NCBI RefSeq assembly: GCF_900115345.1
Contig: NZ_FOWC01000001.1
Location: 1,364,001 to 1,428,000 of the forward strand
From: Amycolatopsis rubida
GTDB lineage: Bacteria > Actinomycetota > Actinomycetes > Mycobacteriales > Pseudonocardiaceae
DNA: 64,000 nt
Reading direction: 5' to 3'
Within the stretch, counting starts at the first letter, position 1. Each line of letters begins with the position of its first letter. The notes beneath the pieces are model-generated. The model was not told where the DNA came from and did not search any database. It saw nothing but the letters and a program-made list of their open reading frames with translations. A program made the translations under genes and the position numbers. Below, in pieces: positions 42,832 through 51,922 of this stretch.

Positions 42832-44508
42832 ATGCAGCAATTGCGGCTGACCCGAACACGCCGGGCAGCTCTGATCGGGCTGGCGGGCGCGCTCGCGGTC
42901 TCGCTGTCCGCGTGCGCGGAATCGAAGCGGGACGAGGCCGGAGGCGGTGGGTCCGGGGGCACCATGGTCTTCGGCAACACCGGCAACCCGAAGGTGTTCG
43001 ACCCGATCTTCGCCGACGAGGGCGAGACGCTCCGGATCACCCGGCAGATGCTGGACACGCTGATCCAGAACAAGCCGGGCACCGCGGACCTGGCCCCGTC
43101 GCTCGCCACGAAGTGGACGTCGAGCAACGAAGGCAAGACCTGGACCTTCGACCTCAAGCAGGGCGTGAAGTTCAGCGACGGCACCCCGTTCGACGCCAAG
43201 GCGGTCTGCTTCAACTTCGACCGCTGGTACAACATGAAGGGTGCCACCGCCCAGAGCCAGATGATCTACTACGGCGATGTCTGGGGCGGCTTCGCGCACA
43301 ACGAAGGCATCACCAAGGGCGAACCGCTCTACAAGAGCTGCGAAGCCAAGGACGACCACACCGCGGTTCTCAACCTGACCCGCGCGAAGGGCGCCTTCCC
43401 GGCCGCGTTCACCCTGCCGTCGTTCGCGATCCAGAGCCCCACCGCGCTGAAGAAGTACAACGCGGACAAGGTCACCGGCTCCGGCACCTCGATCACGTAC
43501 TCCGAGTACGCCTACAAGCACCCGACCGGCACCGGCCCGTTCAAGTTCGAGAGCTGGGACCAGGGCAACGGCCAGATCACCTTGGTGCGCAACGAAACCA
43601 GCACGATGCCGGCGCCGGCGAAGCTGGACAAGCTCGTGTTCAAGGTGATCCCGGACGAGAACGCCCGCAAGCAGGCGCTCAAGGCGGGCGACATCAACGG
43701 GTACGACTTCCCGGCCCCCGCCGACTACGGCCTGCTGCGCAACGACGGCGAGCAGGTGCTGATCCGCCCGTCGTTCAACCTGCTCTACCTTGGCATCAAC
43801 CAAAAGGGCAACCCGCTGCTCAAGGACGTGCGGGTGCGCAAGGCGCTGGCCTACGGCATCAACCGCGAGCAGTTCGTCCGCTCGAAGCTGGCCGAGGGTT
43901 CCGAGGTCGCGACCGAGTTCGTGCCGAAGGCGATCTCCGGCTACACCGACGACGTCACCAAGTACCCGTACAACCCGACCATGGCCAAGCAGCTGCTGAA
44001 AGAAGCAGGCGCCGAGGGCATGACGCTGAAGTTCTACTACCCGACCGAGGTCACCCGGCCCTACATGCCGAACCCGGCCGACACCTACACCGCGATCTCC
44101 GAGGACCTGAAGGCCATCGGCGTCAACGTGCAGCCGGTCGCCGAGTCGTGGAACGGCGGGTACAAGGACGACGTGCAGCAGAACGGCAAGCAGGACATCC
44201 ACCTGCTCGGCTGGACCGGTGACTACAACGACGCGGGCAACTTCGTCGGCACCTTCTTCGGCCGCCCGAAGCCGGAATTCGGCCTTGAGGACACCGACGT
44301 CTTCAACACGCTCGCCGCGGCGGACGCTTCGCCGGCGGGCGAGGCGCACACCAAGGCGTACCAGGACGCCAACAAGAAGATCATGGACGTCCTGCCCGCC
44401 GTTCCGATCGCCTACCCGACGCCGGCGATCGTGGTCGGCCCGAAGATCAAGGGCGTGGTGGCCAGCCCGCTCACCGACGAACGCTTCAACAACGTCACGA
44501 TCGGCTGA
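42832..44508 (+). CDS. Peptide ABC transporter substrate-binding lipoprotein (DppA/OppA-like)
   Basis: A 558-residue SBP_bac_5 lipoprotein. Signal sequence and lipobox LSAC put Cys near residue 24; AAGGGG six bases before ATG supports the start. Family features include DTLIQNKPGTADLAPSLATKW, WTFDLKQGVKFSDGTPFDAKAV, a GPFKFESWDQGNGQITLVRNE stretch and LLYLGINQKGNPLLKDVRVRKALAYGINRE. It captures oligo- or dipeptides outside the membrane. It leads the five-gene import operon; a strong stem-loop between it and the first permease probably keeps its mRNA in excess. Confidence 0.94.
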   Translation: MQQLRLTRTRRAALIGLAGALAVSLSACAESKRDEAGGGGSGGTMVFGNTGNPKVFDPIFADEGETLRITRQMLDTLIQNKPGTADLAPSLATKWTSSNEGKTWTFDLKQGVKFSDGTPFDAKAVCFNFDRWYNMKGATAQSQMIYYGDVWGGFAHNEGITKGEPLYKSCEAKDDHTAVLNLTRAKGAFPAAFTLPSFAIQSPTALKKYNADKVTGSGTSITYSEYAYKHPTGTGPFKFESWDQGNGQITLVRNETSTMPAPAKLDKLVFKVIPDENARKQALKAGDINGYDFPAPADYGLLRNDGEQVLIRPSFNLLYLGINQKGNPLLKDVRVRKALAYGINREQFVRSKLAEGSEVATEFVPKAISGYTDDVTKYPYNPTMAKQLLKEAGAEGMTLKFYYPTEVTRPYMPNPADTYTAISEDLKAIGVNVQPVAESWNGGYKDDVQQNGKQDIHLLGWTGDYNDAGNFVGTFFGRPKPEFGLEDTDVFNTLAAADASPAGEAHTKAYQDANKKIMDVLPAVPIAYPTPAIVVGPKIKGVVASPLTDERFNNVTIG

Positions 44509-44527
44509 CGTGCTCCGCTGAGCAGCC

Positions 44528-44565
44528 AGGCCAAGGGCAGGTGCTACCGCGCCTGCCCTTGGCCT
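44528..44565 (+). terminator. Intercistronic stem-loop (partial terminator/mRNA stabiliser)
   Basis: A perfect 14-bp stem (AGGCCAAGGGCAGG / CCTGCCCTTGGCCT) with a 10-base loop and no T-run sits between the binding-protein and permease genes. Such structures protect the upstream message and attenuate the downstream one. Confidence 0.75.
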
Positions 44566-44595
44566 CGTTCCCGGGCTGTACACAAAGGACTACTC

Positions 44596-45597
44596 GTGCT
44601 CCGTTTTCTCGTGCGTCGGCTGCTACAAGCGATCCCGACGCTGCTCATCCTGTCCATCCTGGTGTTCGCCTGGTTGCGCTCACTCCCCGGCGGGCCCGCG
44701 TCCGCTCTGCTCGGGGACAAGGCGACTCCGGAAAAACTGGCGAACCTGAACCACGTGCTCGGCCTCGACCAGCCGATTTTCGTGCAGTACTTCAAATTTC
44801 TCGGCCGCGCGATCACCGGCGACTTCGGCAGTTCGCTCGTGTCGTCGCGGCCGGTGATGTCGGAAATCGGCACGTTCCTTCCGGCCACCATTGAATTGGG
44901 CATCACCGCGATGATCATCGCCGTGGTGCTCGGGATCTCGTTCGGCTACCTGGCGGCCCGGTTCCGCGGGCAGATCGTCGACAACGTCATCATCGTGCTG
45001 ACCCTGGTCGGCGTCGCGGTGCCGATCTTCTTCCTCGGCTACATGATGCAGGACCTGCTTTCCACGCCGCTTGGCTTGCCGTCGCAGGGCAGGCAGGCAC
45101 CGGGCATCGACGCCACCGTCGTCACGCATTTCGCCATTCTCGACGGAATGATGACCGGCGAATGGGACGCGGTGTGGGATGCGATCAAGCACCTCATTCT
45201 TCCCGCGCTCGCGCTCGCGACCATTCCGCTCGCGGTGATCACCCGGATCACCCGTGCGTCGGTGCTCGACGTGCTCAACGAGGACTTCATCCGCACCGCG
45301 AACTCGAAGGGCCTCACCCAGCCCGTGGTCCGCCAGCGGCACGTGCTGCGCAACGCGCTGCTGCCGGTGGTCACCACGATCGGCCTGCAGACCGGCGCGC
45401 TGCTCGGCGGCGCCGTGCTGACCGAGCGAGTGTTCAACTTCCGCGGCCTCGGATTCCTTCTCGCCGAAGGGATCGACAAGCGGGACTACCCGCGGCTGCA
45501 GGCGCTGCTGCTTCTCGGGGCACTGGTCTACGTGCTCGTGAACATGCTCGTGGACATTTCTTACGGGCTCATCGACCCGAGGGTGCGTGTGCGGTGA
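44596..45597 (+). CDS. Peptide ABC transporter permease (DppB-like)
   Basis: A 333-residue permease with six membrane helices. The first helix (LLQAIPTLLILSILVFAWL) and the LPGGPASALLGDKATPEKL loop are typical, and the EAA coupling loop reads RITRASVLDVLNEDFIRTANSKGL. An extra loop (LGLPSQGRQAPGIDATVV) is common in DppB. GTG 44596 starts it. The TGA overlaps the GTG of the second permease (GTGA). Confidence 0.94.
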   Translation: MLRFLVRRLLQAIPTLLILSILVFAWLRSLPGGPASALLGDKATPEKLANLNHVLGLDQPIFVQYFKFLGRAITGDFGSSLVSSRPVMSEIGTFLPATIELGITAMIIAVVLGISFGYLAARFRGQIVDNVIIVLTLVGVAVPIFFLGYMMQDLLSTPLGLPSQGRQAPGIDATVVTHFAILDGMMTGEWDAVWDAIKHLILPALALATIPLAVITRITRASVLDVLNEDFIRTANSKGLTQPVVRQRHVLRNALLPVVTTIGLQTGALLGGAVLTERVFNFRGLGFLLAEGIDKRDYPRLQALLLLGALVYVLVNMLVDISYGLIDPRVRVR

Positions 45598-46529
45598 ACA
45601 CTCTGCTGAACAAGAAGAAAGAGCCGATCGACAAGCTCGCCGCGGCGTCGGCGGGCGGGCGCAGCCTCGGCGCCGAGGCGCTGCGCCGGATGCTGCGCAG
45701 CCCGGTGGCCATCGTCGGCGGCGTGATCATCCTGCTGTTCCTGCTGCTGGCGATCTTCGCGCCGCTGCTCGCGCCGAAGGACCCGCAGGTCCGGTATTTG
45801 CAGGACAAGGTCATCCTCGGCCGGGGCATCATTCCCGGCGCCCAGCCCGGTTTCCCGCTCGGTGTCGACGATTTCGGCCGCGACTTCCTGTCCCGGCTGC
45901 TCATCGGGGCACAGCAGACCCTGTTGGTCGGCGTGCTCGCCACGGTGATCGGCGTGCTCATCGGTGCGCTCATCGGCGGGCTCGCGGGCGCCTTCGGCGG
46001 CTGGGTCGACACCGTTCTCATGCGCGTGGTCGACGTGCTGCTGGCGTTTCCCTCGCTGCTGCTGGCGATTTCGATCGCGTCGTTGTTCGCGAAGCCGAGC
46101 CAGTGGACGGTGATCCTCGCCGTTTCGATCATCGGCGTGCCGATTTTCGCCCGGTTGCTGCGCGGTTCGATGCTCGCCCAGCGCGAGGCGGACCACGTGC
46201 TGGCGGCGACGTCGCTCGGCGTGAAACGGACGACGATCGTGTTCCGGCACATGCTGCCGAACTCGCTCGGCCCGGTGATCGTGCAGGCGACGCTGACCCT
46301 GGCGACCGCGATCCTGGAGGCCGCGGCGCTGTCGTTCCTCGGCCTCGGCGACCCGGACCCGACCCGCGCGGAGTGGGGATTGATGCTGGGCAACGCTTCC
46401 CAGCACTTCCTCGACATCCGGCCCGAGCTGGCCTACTACCCGGCGATCGCGATCATCATCGTGGCGCTCGGGTTCACGCTGCTCGGCGAGTCCCTCCGCG
46501 AAGCCCTCGACCCGAAGAACCGGCGGTGA
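45594..46529 (+). CDS. Peptide ABC transporter permease (DppC-like)
   Basis: A 311-residue permease. A cytosolic N-terminus of ~35 residues precedes the first helix (VAIVGGVIILLFLLLAIFAPLL). HPLGVDDFGRD-like sequence (PLGVDDFGRDFLSRLLIG) and the coupling loop READHVLAATSLGVKRTTIVF with HMLPNS are diagnostic. It starts at a GTG overlapping the previous stop and is followed after 4 bp by the first ATPase gene. Confidence 0.94.
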   Translation: MNTLLNKKKEPIDKLAAASAGGRSLGAEALRRMLRSPVAIVGGVIILLFLLLAIFAPLLAPKDPQVRYLQDKVILGRGIIPGAQPGFPLGVDDFGRDFLSRLLIGAQQTLLVGVLATVIGVLIGALIGGLAGAFGGWVDTVLMRVVDVLLAFPSLLLAISIASLFAKPSQWTVILAVSIIGVPIFARLLRGSMLAQREADHVLAATSLGVKRTTIVFRHMLPNSLGPVIVQATLTLATAILEAAALSFLGLGDPDPTRAEWGLMLGNASQHFLDIRPELAYYPAIAIIIVALGFTLLGESLREALDPKNRR

Positions 46530-46533
46530 CCCC

Positions 46534-47529
46534 GTGGCACTTCTCGAAGTCCGCGACCTGAAGGTCGTGTTTCAGCGCCGCGGCGAGCGTCCGTTCACCG
46601 CGGTCGACGGCGTGAGTTTCGACGTCGAACCCGGCCAGACGGTCGGGCTGGTCGGCGAGTCCGGCTGCGGCAAGTCGGTGACCTCGCTCGCGATCATGCG
46701 GCTGCTCGCCAAGCGCGGCAACACCGTCAGCGGTTCGGTGCGCTTCGAGGGCACCGACCTGCTGACCCTGCCCGACCGCGAAATGCGCGACCGGCGCGGC
46801 CGCGATCTCGGCATGGTGTTCCAGGACCCGCTGTCCTCGCTGAACCCGGTGATCCCGATCGGGCTGCAGATCACCGAGGTGCTGGAGCGTCACCGCGACA
46901 TGCCGCGCAAGAAGGCGCGGATCGAAGCGGCGGAACTGCTCGACAAGGTCGGCATTCCCGACCCGGCGCGGCGGCTTTCCGAGTACCCGCACCAGCTTTC
47001 CGGCGGGATGCGCCAGCGCGCGCTGATCGCGATCGCGCTGGCCTGTCGTCCGCGGCTGCTCATCGCGGACGAGCCGACCACCGCGCTCGACGTGACGATC
47101 CAGGCGCAGATCCTCGCCCTGCTGCGGGAACTGGTGCAGGACACCGGAACCGCGCTGGTGATGATCACGCACGACCTCGGCGTCGTCGCCGGGCTCTGCG
47201 ACGAGGTCAACGTGCTCTACGGCGGCCGGATCGTGGAGCGCCAGGAACGGCATTCGCTGTTCGCGCAGCCTCGGCATCCGTACACGCACGGCCTGCTGGC
47301 CTCGATCCCGCGGCTCGACGAGGGCCGCGGCGAGAAGCTGGTGCCGATCCGCGGTTCGGTGGCCGACAACATCCCGTGGGACGGCGGCTGCGCCTTCGCA
47401 CCGCGCTGCCCCAACGCGGTACAGGCCTGCCTGGAGAATTCGCCGGAGCTGGTTCCCGACCGGAACGGCTTGCTGCGCTGCCACAACCCGGTGCAACCCG
47501 CCGTGGCGGCAGGAGGAGGAACCCGATGA
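46534..47529 (+). CDS. Peptide ABC transporter ATPase (DppD-like)
   Basis: A 331-residue ATPase. Walker [10 protein letters not shown]-loop [12 protein letters not shown], signature [12 protein letters not shown], Walker [13 protein letters not shown] and H-loop ITHDLG are intact. The C-terminal oligopeptide extension has [15 protein letters not shown] and the iron-sulfur-type cysteine set [14 protein letters not shown]...LLRCHNP. GTG start. Confidence 0.95.
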   Translation: MALLEVRDLKVVFQRRGERPFTAVDGVSFDVEPGQTVGLVGESGCGKSVTSLAIMRLLAKRGNTVSGSVRFEGTDLLTLPDREMRDRRGRDLGMVFQDPLSSLNPVIPIGLQITEVLERHRDMPRKKARIEAAELLDKVGIPDPARRLSEYPHQLSGGMRQRALIAIALACRPRLLIADEPTTALDVTIQAQILALLRELVQDTGTALVMITHDLGVVAGLCDEVNVLYGGRIVERQERHSLFAQPRHPYTHGLLASIPRLDEGRGEKLVPIRGSVADNIPWDGGCAFAPRCPNAVQACLENSPELVPDRNGLLRCHNPVQPAVAAGGGTR

Positions 47530-48638
47530 CGGTGGCGAACACCGACGAGATGCTGCTCGAGGTCACCGACCTCAAGGTGCACTTCCCGATCAAACGCGGC
47601 GTCATCGTGGACCGCACGGTGGGCCACGTGTTCGCGGTGGACGGGGTCGACCTGTCGATCCGCCGCGGCGAAACCTACGGCCTGGTCGGCGAATCCGGCT
47701 GCGGCAAGTCGACGCTCGGCCGCGCGATCCTGCGGCTCAACGAACCGACCGACGGCAAGGTCGTGTTCGACGGCACCGACGTCGCGCAGCTCAAGGGCGA
47801 GCAGCTGCGCAAGGCGCGGCGGCGGATGCAGATGGTGTTCCAGGACCCGATGTCGAGCCTGGACCCGCGCCAGTCGGTCGAATCGATCCTCGTCGAGGGC
47901 ATGCGAGCGCACGGGCTCGACAAGGACAAGGAATCGACCGCGAAACGGCTGCGCGAGCTGCTGAGCGCGGTCGGTCTTCCGGAGACCTCGCTGCGGAAGT
48001 ACCCGCACGAGTTCTCCGGCGGTCAGCGCCAGCGCATCGGCATCGCGCGGGCGCTCGCGGTGGAGCCGGACCTGATCGTCGCCGACGAACCGGTCTCCGC
48101 GTTGGACGTTTCGGTGCAGGCGCAGGTGGTGAACCTGCTGGAGGAGCTGCAGGACGAGCTCGGTCTCACCTACCTGGTGATCGCGCACGACCTCGCGGTG
48201 GTCCGGCACATCTCCGACCGGATCGGCGTGATGTACCTCGGCGCGCTGGTCGAGGAAACGACGTCGGAGCAGCTGTACCAGGACCCGCTGCACCCCTACA
48301 CGCGGGCGCTGCTCTCGGCGATCCCGGTGCCGGATCCGGTGGTGGAGGACAGCCGCGAGCAGATCCTGCTCGCCGGCGACCTTCCCTCGCCGGCCAATCC
48401 GCCGTCGGGCTGCCGGTTCCACACGCGGTGCCCGTGGAAGCAGGAAAGCCTGTGCGACACCGATCGCCCGCAGCTGCGCGAGATCGGTGCCGGGCACCGG
48501 GTGGCCTGCCACTACGCGGAGGACATCCGCGACGGGCGGATCCAGCCGCACAAGGTCGAGGTGGAACTGGTCGACGCCGGGGCGCTGAACCCGGACCTCG
48601 GCCCGCCGGACGTCGGTTCGGCCGCCGAGATCCTCTGA
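47526..48638 (+). CDS. Peptide ABC transporter ATPase (DppF-like)
   Basis: A 370-residue partner ATPase. VKHFP-like start ([20 protein letters not shown]), Walker [25 protein letters not shown], signature [12 protein letters not shown], Walker [14 protein letters not shown]-loop IAHDLAVV, and the C-terminal [16 protein letters not shown] with [15 protein letters not shown]. The ATG overlaps the TGA of the previous gene and has GGAGGAGGA upstream. A terminator follows immediately. Confidence 0.95.
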   Translation: MTVANTDEMLLEVTDLKVHFPIKRGVIVDRTVGHVFAVDGVDLSIRRGETYGLVGESGCGKSTLGRAILRLNEPTDGKVVFDGTDVAQLKGEQLRKARRRMQMVFQDPMSSLDPRQSVESILVEGMRAHGLDKDKESTAKRLRELLSAVGLPETSLRKYPHEFSGGQRQRIGIARALAVEPDLIVADEPVSALDVSVQAQVVNLLEELQDELGLTYLVIAHDLAVVRHISDRIGVMYLGALVEETTSEQLYQDPLHPYTRALLSAIPVPDPVVEDSREQILLAGDLPSPANPPSGCRFHTRCPWKQESLCDTDRPQLREIGAGHRVACHYAEDIRDGRIQPHKVEVELVDAGALNPDLGPPDVGSAAEIL

Positions 48639-48640
48639 TC

Positions 48641-48688
48641 GCCGGTGAAGGCCCTCACCTTTACCGGGTGGGGGCCTTCCCGGCTTTT
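48641..48688 (+). terminator. Rho-independent terminator of peptide ABC operon
   Basis: The stem pairs GAAGGCCCTCACC (48647-48659) with GGTGGGGGCCTTC (48667-48679), has one G-T pair, and is extended by GCCGG/CCGGC; TTTT follows at 48685-48688. The convergent NTF2-like gene's stop codon begins in the T-run. Confidence 0.88.
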
Positions 48689-49110
48689 CAGGGCTGAAGA
48701 TCGACGGCGGCGCGGAACGAACCGTCCATGTGGAACGGCGTCGAGTTGTGCTCGTGCGCGATCAGCCAGTCGTTTCCGTTGCGCCGCAAGACAAGTGTGG
48801 TGCGGAACCACAGCGTGAACGATTCGCTCTGGCCCTGCGGCGTCGCGGTCAGTTTCGCCAGCGCCGCCACCACCGCCAGATCGCCGGACACGGTGATCTC
48901 CTCGTCGTGGTACGTGTGGGAAATCGGCCCGTCGAAGGTGCTGAGCCACCGCGCGATGTACTCCGCGGAAGCGCCGGTCGTGCGCAGCGGCGGGGCGAGA
49001 TCGAATTTGACCGCCGTCTCGGCGTAGCTCGCGACGACCCGCTGCGGGTCCTTCGCGTGCATCGCGGCGGTGCGCTCGGCCAGCAGGTCGCGGATCTCGT
49101 TCTCGGACAT
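48688..49110 (-). CDS. SnoaL/YybH-like NTF2-fold protein
   Basis: A 140-residue protein. IRDLLAERTAAMHAKDPQRVVASYAET opens the helical part, then FDLAPPLRTTG, ISHTYHDEEITVSGDLAVVAALAKLTA and WLIAHEHNSTPFHMDG close the NTF2-like sheet. Similar proteins occur next to ECF sigma factors and YCII proteins. ATG 49110 has AGGAGAAC upstream. It is divergent from the YCII-sigma factor pair, so a functional link with that regulon is plausible. The ligand is unknown. Confidence 0.85.
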   Translation of the reverse strand: MSENEIRDLLAERTAAMHAKDPQRVVASYAETAVKFDLAPPLRTTGASAEYIARWLSTFDGPISHTYHDEEITVSGDLAVVAALAKLTATPQGQSESFTLWFRTTLVLRRNGNDWLIAHEHNSTPFHMDGSFRAAVDLQP

Positions 49111-49212
49111 TCTGTGTTCTCCTTTTCCCGGACTCGGTGTTCGTCCGGGACGTCGAAGCCGTCCGCTCGGCTTCGACATCTGGGGTGGAAAGACTTTTCG
49201 AGGAGCCTCCCG

Positions 49213-49593
49213 ATGAAGTATCTGGTCCTAATCTATGGCAACCCGGCCTCGCGCGCGGCCTGGGCGGGGATGAGCGACGAGCAGAAGGCCGAGGGCCTGC
49301 GTGCCTACCAGCGGTTCCACGAGGAGCTGGCGGGCACCGGCGAGCGGATCGTGTCCGAGCGGCTGGCCGCGCCGGAGCTGACGAAGCAGGTCCGCGTGGG
49401 CACGGACGGCGTGAGCACCACCGACGGCCCGTTCGCCGAGATCAAGGAACAGCTCGCCGGGTTCTACCTGCTGGAATGCGATTCGGAGGCGCGCGCGCTG
49501 GAGATCGCCGCGCGGATCCCGGAAGCCCCGTTCGCGACGATCGAGGTGCGGCCCGTGATGGGGCTGACCGGCGACGTGGACTTCGAGCTGTGA
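49213..49593 (+). CDS. YCII-related (DGPF) domain protein
   Basis: A 126-residue ferredoxin-like protein. MKYLVLIYGNP begins it, SERLAAPELTKQVRVG follows, and the name-giving DGPFAEIKEQLAGFYLLE is clear; it ends in IEVRPVMGLTGD. DGPF proteins are typically paired with ECF42 sigma factors, as here. The TGA overlaps the GTG of the sigma factor gene. Confidence 0.93.
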   Translation: MKYLVLIYGNPASRAAWAGMSDEQKAEGLRAYQRFHEELAGTGERIVSERLAAPELTKQVRVGTDGVSTTDGPFAEIKEQLAGFYLLECDSEARALEIAARIPEAPFATIEVRPVMGLTGDVDFEL

Positions 49594-50801
49594 TCGACGG
49601 CCTCCTGCGCGACCTCATCCCGCAGGTGCTGGCCGCGCTCGTGCGCCGCTACGGCGATTTCGGCACATGCGAGGACGCGGTGCAGGAGGCCCTGCTCGCC
49701 GCCGCCGTGCAGTGGCCGAAGAACGGGGTTCCGGACAATCCGAAGGCCTGGCTCATCACGATCGCTTCGCGACGGCGGATCGAGATGTGGCGCAACGAAG
49801 CCGCGCGGATCCGTCGTGAGGAGACGGTGGCCGCGCTGGAACCGCCGTCCTTCGAACTCGTGCCGCAGCAAGACGACACCCTCGCCCTGCTGTTGCTCTG
49901 CTGCCATCCCGCGCTGACCCGCCCGTCGCAAGTGGCTCTCACGTTGCGTGCCGTCGGTGGCCTGACCACGGCCGAGATCGCACGGGCGTACCTGGTCCCG
50001 GAGCCGACGATCGGCCAGCGGATCAGCCGCGCGAAACAGAAGCTGCGCGGTGCGGATTTCGCTTTGCCACCGGAGGACGAACTGCCGGAACGCGTCGCCG
50101 CGGTAGTGCAGGTGCTGTATCTGGTGTTCACCGAAGGCCACACCGCCAGCTCCGGCAACGAGGTGAACCGCGTCGAACTGACCGCAGAGGCCATCCGGCT
50201 CGCCCGGCAACTGCACGCCCTGCTGCCTGCTGAGGGCGAGGTCGCCGGACTGCTCGCCCTCATGCTGCTCACCGACGCCCGCCGTCCCGCCCGCAGCGGC
50301 CAGGACGGCATTCCCGTGCCGCTGGCCGAACAAGACCGTTCGCGCTGGGACGCGTCCGCGATCGCCGAAGGCAGTGCGCTCATCGAGCACGCACTGGCGA
50401 CCACCCCTGTCGGCCCGTACCAATTGCAGGCCGCGATCGCCGCTGTGCACGACGAAGCCGGGGCGGCCGACGACACCGACTGGCCGCAGATTCTGCTGCT
50501 GTACGACCTCCTGCGGCAGATCGCCCCCGGCCCGATGGTCACTCTCAACCGCTTGGTCGCGCTCGCCCGCGTCGAAGGCCCGGCAGCAGCGCTGGCCGAA
50601 TTGGACGCGACCGAGCATCCCGACCACTACCGGGCCGACGTGGTCCGCGCCCACCTGCTGGAACTGTCCGGCGACGCGCGAGGTGCCCGCGACTGCTACG
50701 CCCGCGCCGCCGAGCGCACTTTGAGCCTTCCGGAACGGGAGTACTTCGAATCGCGCGCTTTGCGTGTTATGTCGGAAAAACCCCGAAAAAACCCTGCCTG
50801 A
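49590..50801 (+). CDS. ECF42-type RNA polymerase sigma factor
   Basis: A 403-residue extracytoplasmic-function sigma factor. Sigma region 2 is at ~residues 8-70 (LAALVRRYGDFGTCEDAVQEALLAAAVQWP, then NPKAWLITIASRRRIEMWRN), region 4 at ~120-165 (LTTAEIARAYLVPEPTIGQRISRAKQKLR). The long C-terminal part (~230 residues, including VLYLVFTEGHTASSGNEVNR and helical TPR-like stretches) is typical of ECF42 proteins and replaces an anti-sigma factor. GTG start overlaps the DGPF gene. No ECF-type promoter was identified upstream. Confidence 0.93.
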   Translation: MIDGLLRDLIPQVLAALVRRYGDFGTCEDAVQEALLAAAVQWPKNGVPDNPKAWLITIASRRRIEMWRNEAARIRREETVAALEPPSFELVPQQDDTLALLLLCCHPALTRPSQVALTLRAVGGLTTAEIARAYLVPEPTIGQRISRAKQKLRGADFALPPEDELPERVAAVVQVLYLVFTEGHTASSGNEVNRVELTAEAIRLARQLHALLPAEGEVAGLLALMLLTDARRPARSGQDGIPVPLAEQDRSRWDASAIAEGSALIEHALATTPVGPYQLQAAIAAVHDEAGAADDTDWPQILLLYDLLRQIAPGPMVTLNRLVALARVEGPAAALAELDATEHPDHYRADVVRAHLLELSGDARGARDCYARAAERTLSLPEREYFESRALRVMSEKPRKNPA

Positions 50802-50895
50802 AGACGGACCCCACCCCCGACTCCAGGCGGACGCGAGAACGCTCGTCAGCTGGGTACCCTGCGGAGACCAGGCACGAATCACAAGGGGGTTGGCA

Positions 50896-51543
50896 GTGAA
50901 CATCGACCACGTGCTGGAGGCGATCCCTCCGCTGTCGGTCTACCTATTGGTCGGCTTGGTGGTGATGGTCGAAAGCCTGGGCATTCCGCTGCCGGGGGAG
51001 ATCGTGCTGGTGAGCGCGGCGCTGCTGGCGTCGTCGCACAGCGGGCTGAACCCGCTGTGGATCGGCGTGCTGGCGTCGGCGGGCGCGATCATCGGCGACA
51101 GCATCGGGTACCTGATCGGCAAGAAGGGCGGCAAACGGCTGTTCGCCTGGGCCGGGCGGAAGTTCCCCAAGCACTTCGGCCCCGAGCACATCGCGAGCGC
51201 CGAAAAGATGTTCCACAAACGCGGCATGTGGGCCGTGTTCTTCGGCCGGTTCGTCGCGGTGCTGCGCATCCTGGCCGGCCCGCTCGCCGGGTCGCTGAAC
51301 ATGCACTATCCGCGCTTCCTGATCGCGAACGCACTGGGCGGCATCGTCTGGGCAGGCGGAACCACGGCGCTCATCTACTACCTCGGCGTGGTCGCCGACA
51401 AGTGGCTGAAGGGCTTCCAGTGGGCAGGCCTGGCGGCGGCGCTGGTGATCGGCGTGGTGGTGACGCTGGTGCTGAAGAAGCGCATGGCCCGCCACGCGGC
51501 GGCGTCCGCGCAGGCGGAGGAGAAGAACGACGCGGTCGCCTGA
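50896..51543 (+). CDS. DedA-family membrane protein
   Basis: A 215-residue protein of the DedA/Tvp38 family. VMVESLGIPLPGEIVLVSAALLA is the characteristic first re-entrant region, GDSIGYLIGKKGGKRLF follows, and FFGRFVAVLRILAGPLAGSLNM is the arginine-containing family motif; LGGIVWAGGTTALIYYLG and a last helix end it. DedA proteins include candidate undecaprenyl-phosphate or phospholipid flippases. GTG start behind AAGGGGG. A terminator lies 57 bp downstream. Confidence 0.92.
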   Translation: MNIDHVLEAIPPLSVYLLVGLVVMVESLGIPLPGEIVLVSAALLASSHSGLNPLWIGVLASAGAIIGDSIGYLIGKKGGKRLFAWAGRKFPKHFGPEHIASAEKMFHKRGMWAVFFGRFVAVLRILAGPLAGSLNMHYPRFLIANALGGIVWAGGTTALIYYLGVVADKWLKGFQWAGLAAALVIGVVVTLVLKKRMARHAAASAQAEEKNDAVA

Positions 51544-51599
51544 ACCGACTGAAGAACTGCGAATCCCCGGCGGTCCGGTGCGGCTGGAGGATTCGAAGC

Positions 51600-51640
51600 C
51601 CGGCTGGGTGCTGCGCCAACGCGCGGGACCCAGCCGGTTT
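51600..51640 (+). terminator. Terminator of DedA gene
   Basis: A perfect 10-bp stem (CCGGCTGGGT / ACCCAGCCGG) with an 18-base loop is followed by TTT. Confidence 0.65.
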
Positions 51641-51702
51641 GCGTCCGGCTCCGTCTTGATCGCTGCCACGTCATCTGTTCACGGGTTTGAAGTACCGCGC
51701 CC

Positions 51703-51716
51703 GAACACGAGTGTTC
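51703..51716. promoter_or_regulatory. Palindrome upstream of HEPN-methyltransferase promoter
   Basis: GAACACGAGTGTTC is a perfect dyad with GA at the centre. It ends 24 bp before the promoter -35 element and could bind a dimeric regulator. Confidence 0.35.
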
Positions 51717-51740
51717 ACAAAATCTGTGTACTCGCAGTGC

Positions 51741-51769
51741 TTGCACGGTTGCTGCTAGACCGCTAGTCT
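51741..51769 (+). promoter_or_regulatory. Promoter of HEPN-methyltransferase operon
   Basis: TTGCAC (51741-51746) and TAGTCT (51764-51769) are spaced by exactly 17 bp, a good sigma-A type match. It predicts initiation near 51776 and a leader of about 147 bases. Confidence 0.55.
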
Positions 51770-51775
51770 CCTTGA

Positions 51776-51922
51776 AGACGGCGAGGGGATCCGGCCGCCC
51801 CGTGCGAGGGTGCGTGGCCACAGACAAAGCTATGCCCCGGGCGGCATGCAAAGCAGGGGCGACCCGGGGCGTACAACAAGCAGAGTAGCACATCTTCGTG
51901 CTGCCCTGAGGGGGACGAAGAG
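51776..51922 (+). other. Long structured 5' leader of HEPN gene
   Basis: No gene is supported. The leader contains a perfect 8-bp pair (GCCCCGGG at 51834-51841 with CCCGGGGC at 51863-51870) and a hairpin GTAGCAC-ATCTTC-GTGCTGC at 51885-51904 immediately before the ribosome site GAGGGGGA. No riboswitch class is recognised. Confidence 0.45.
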
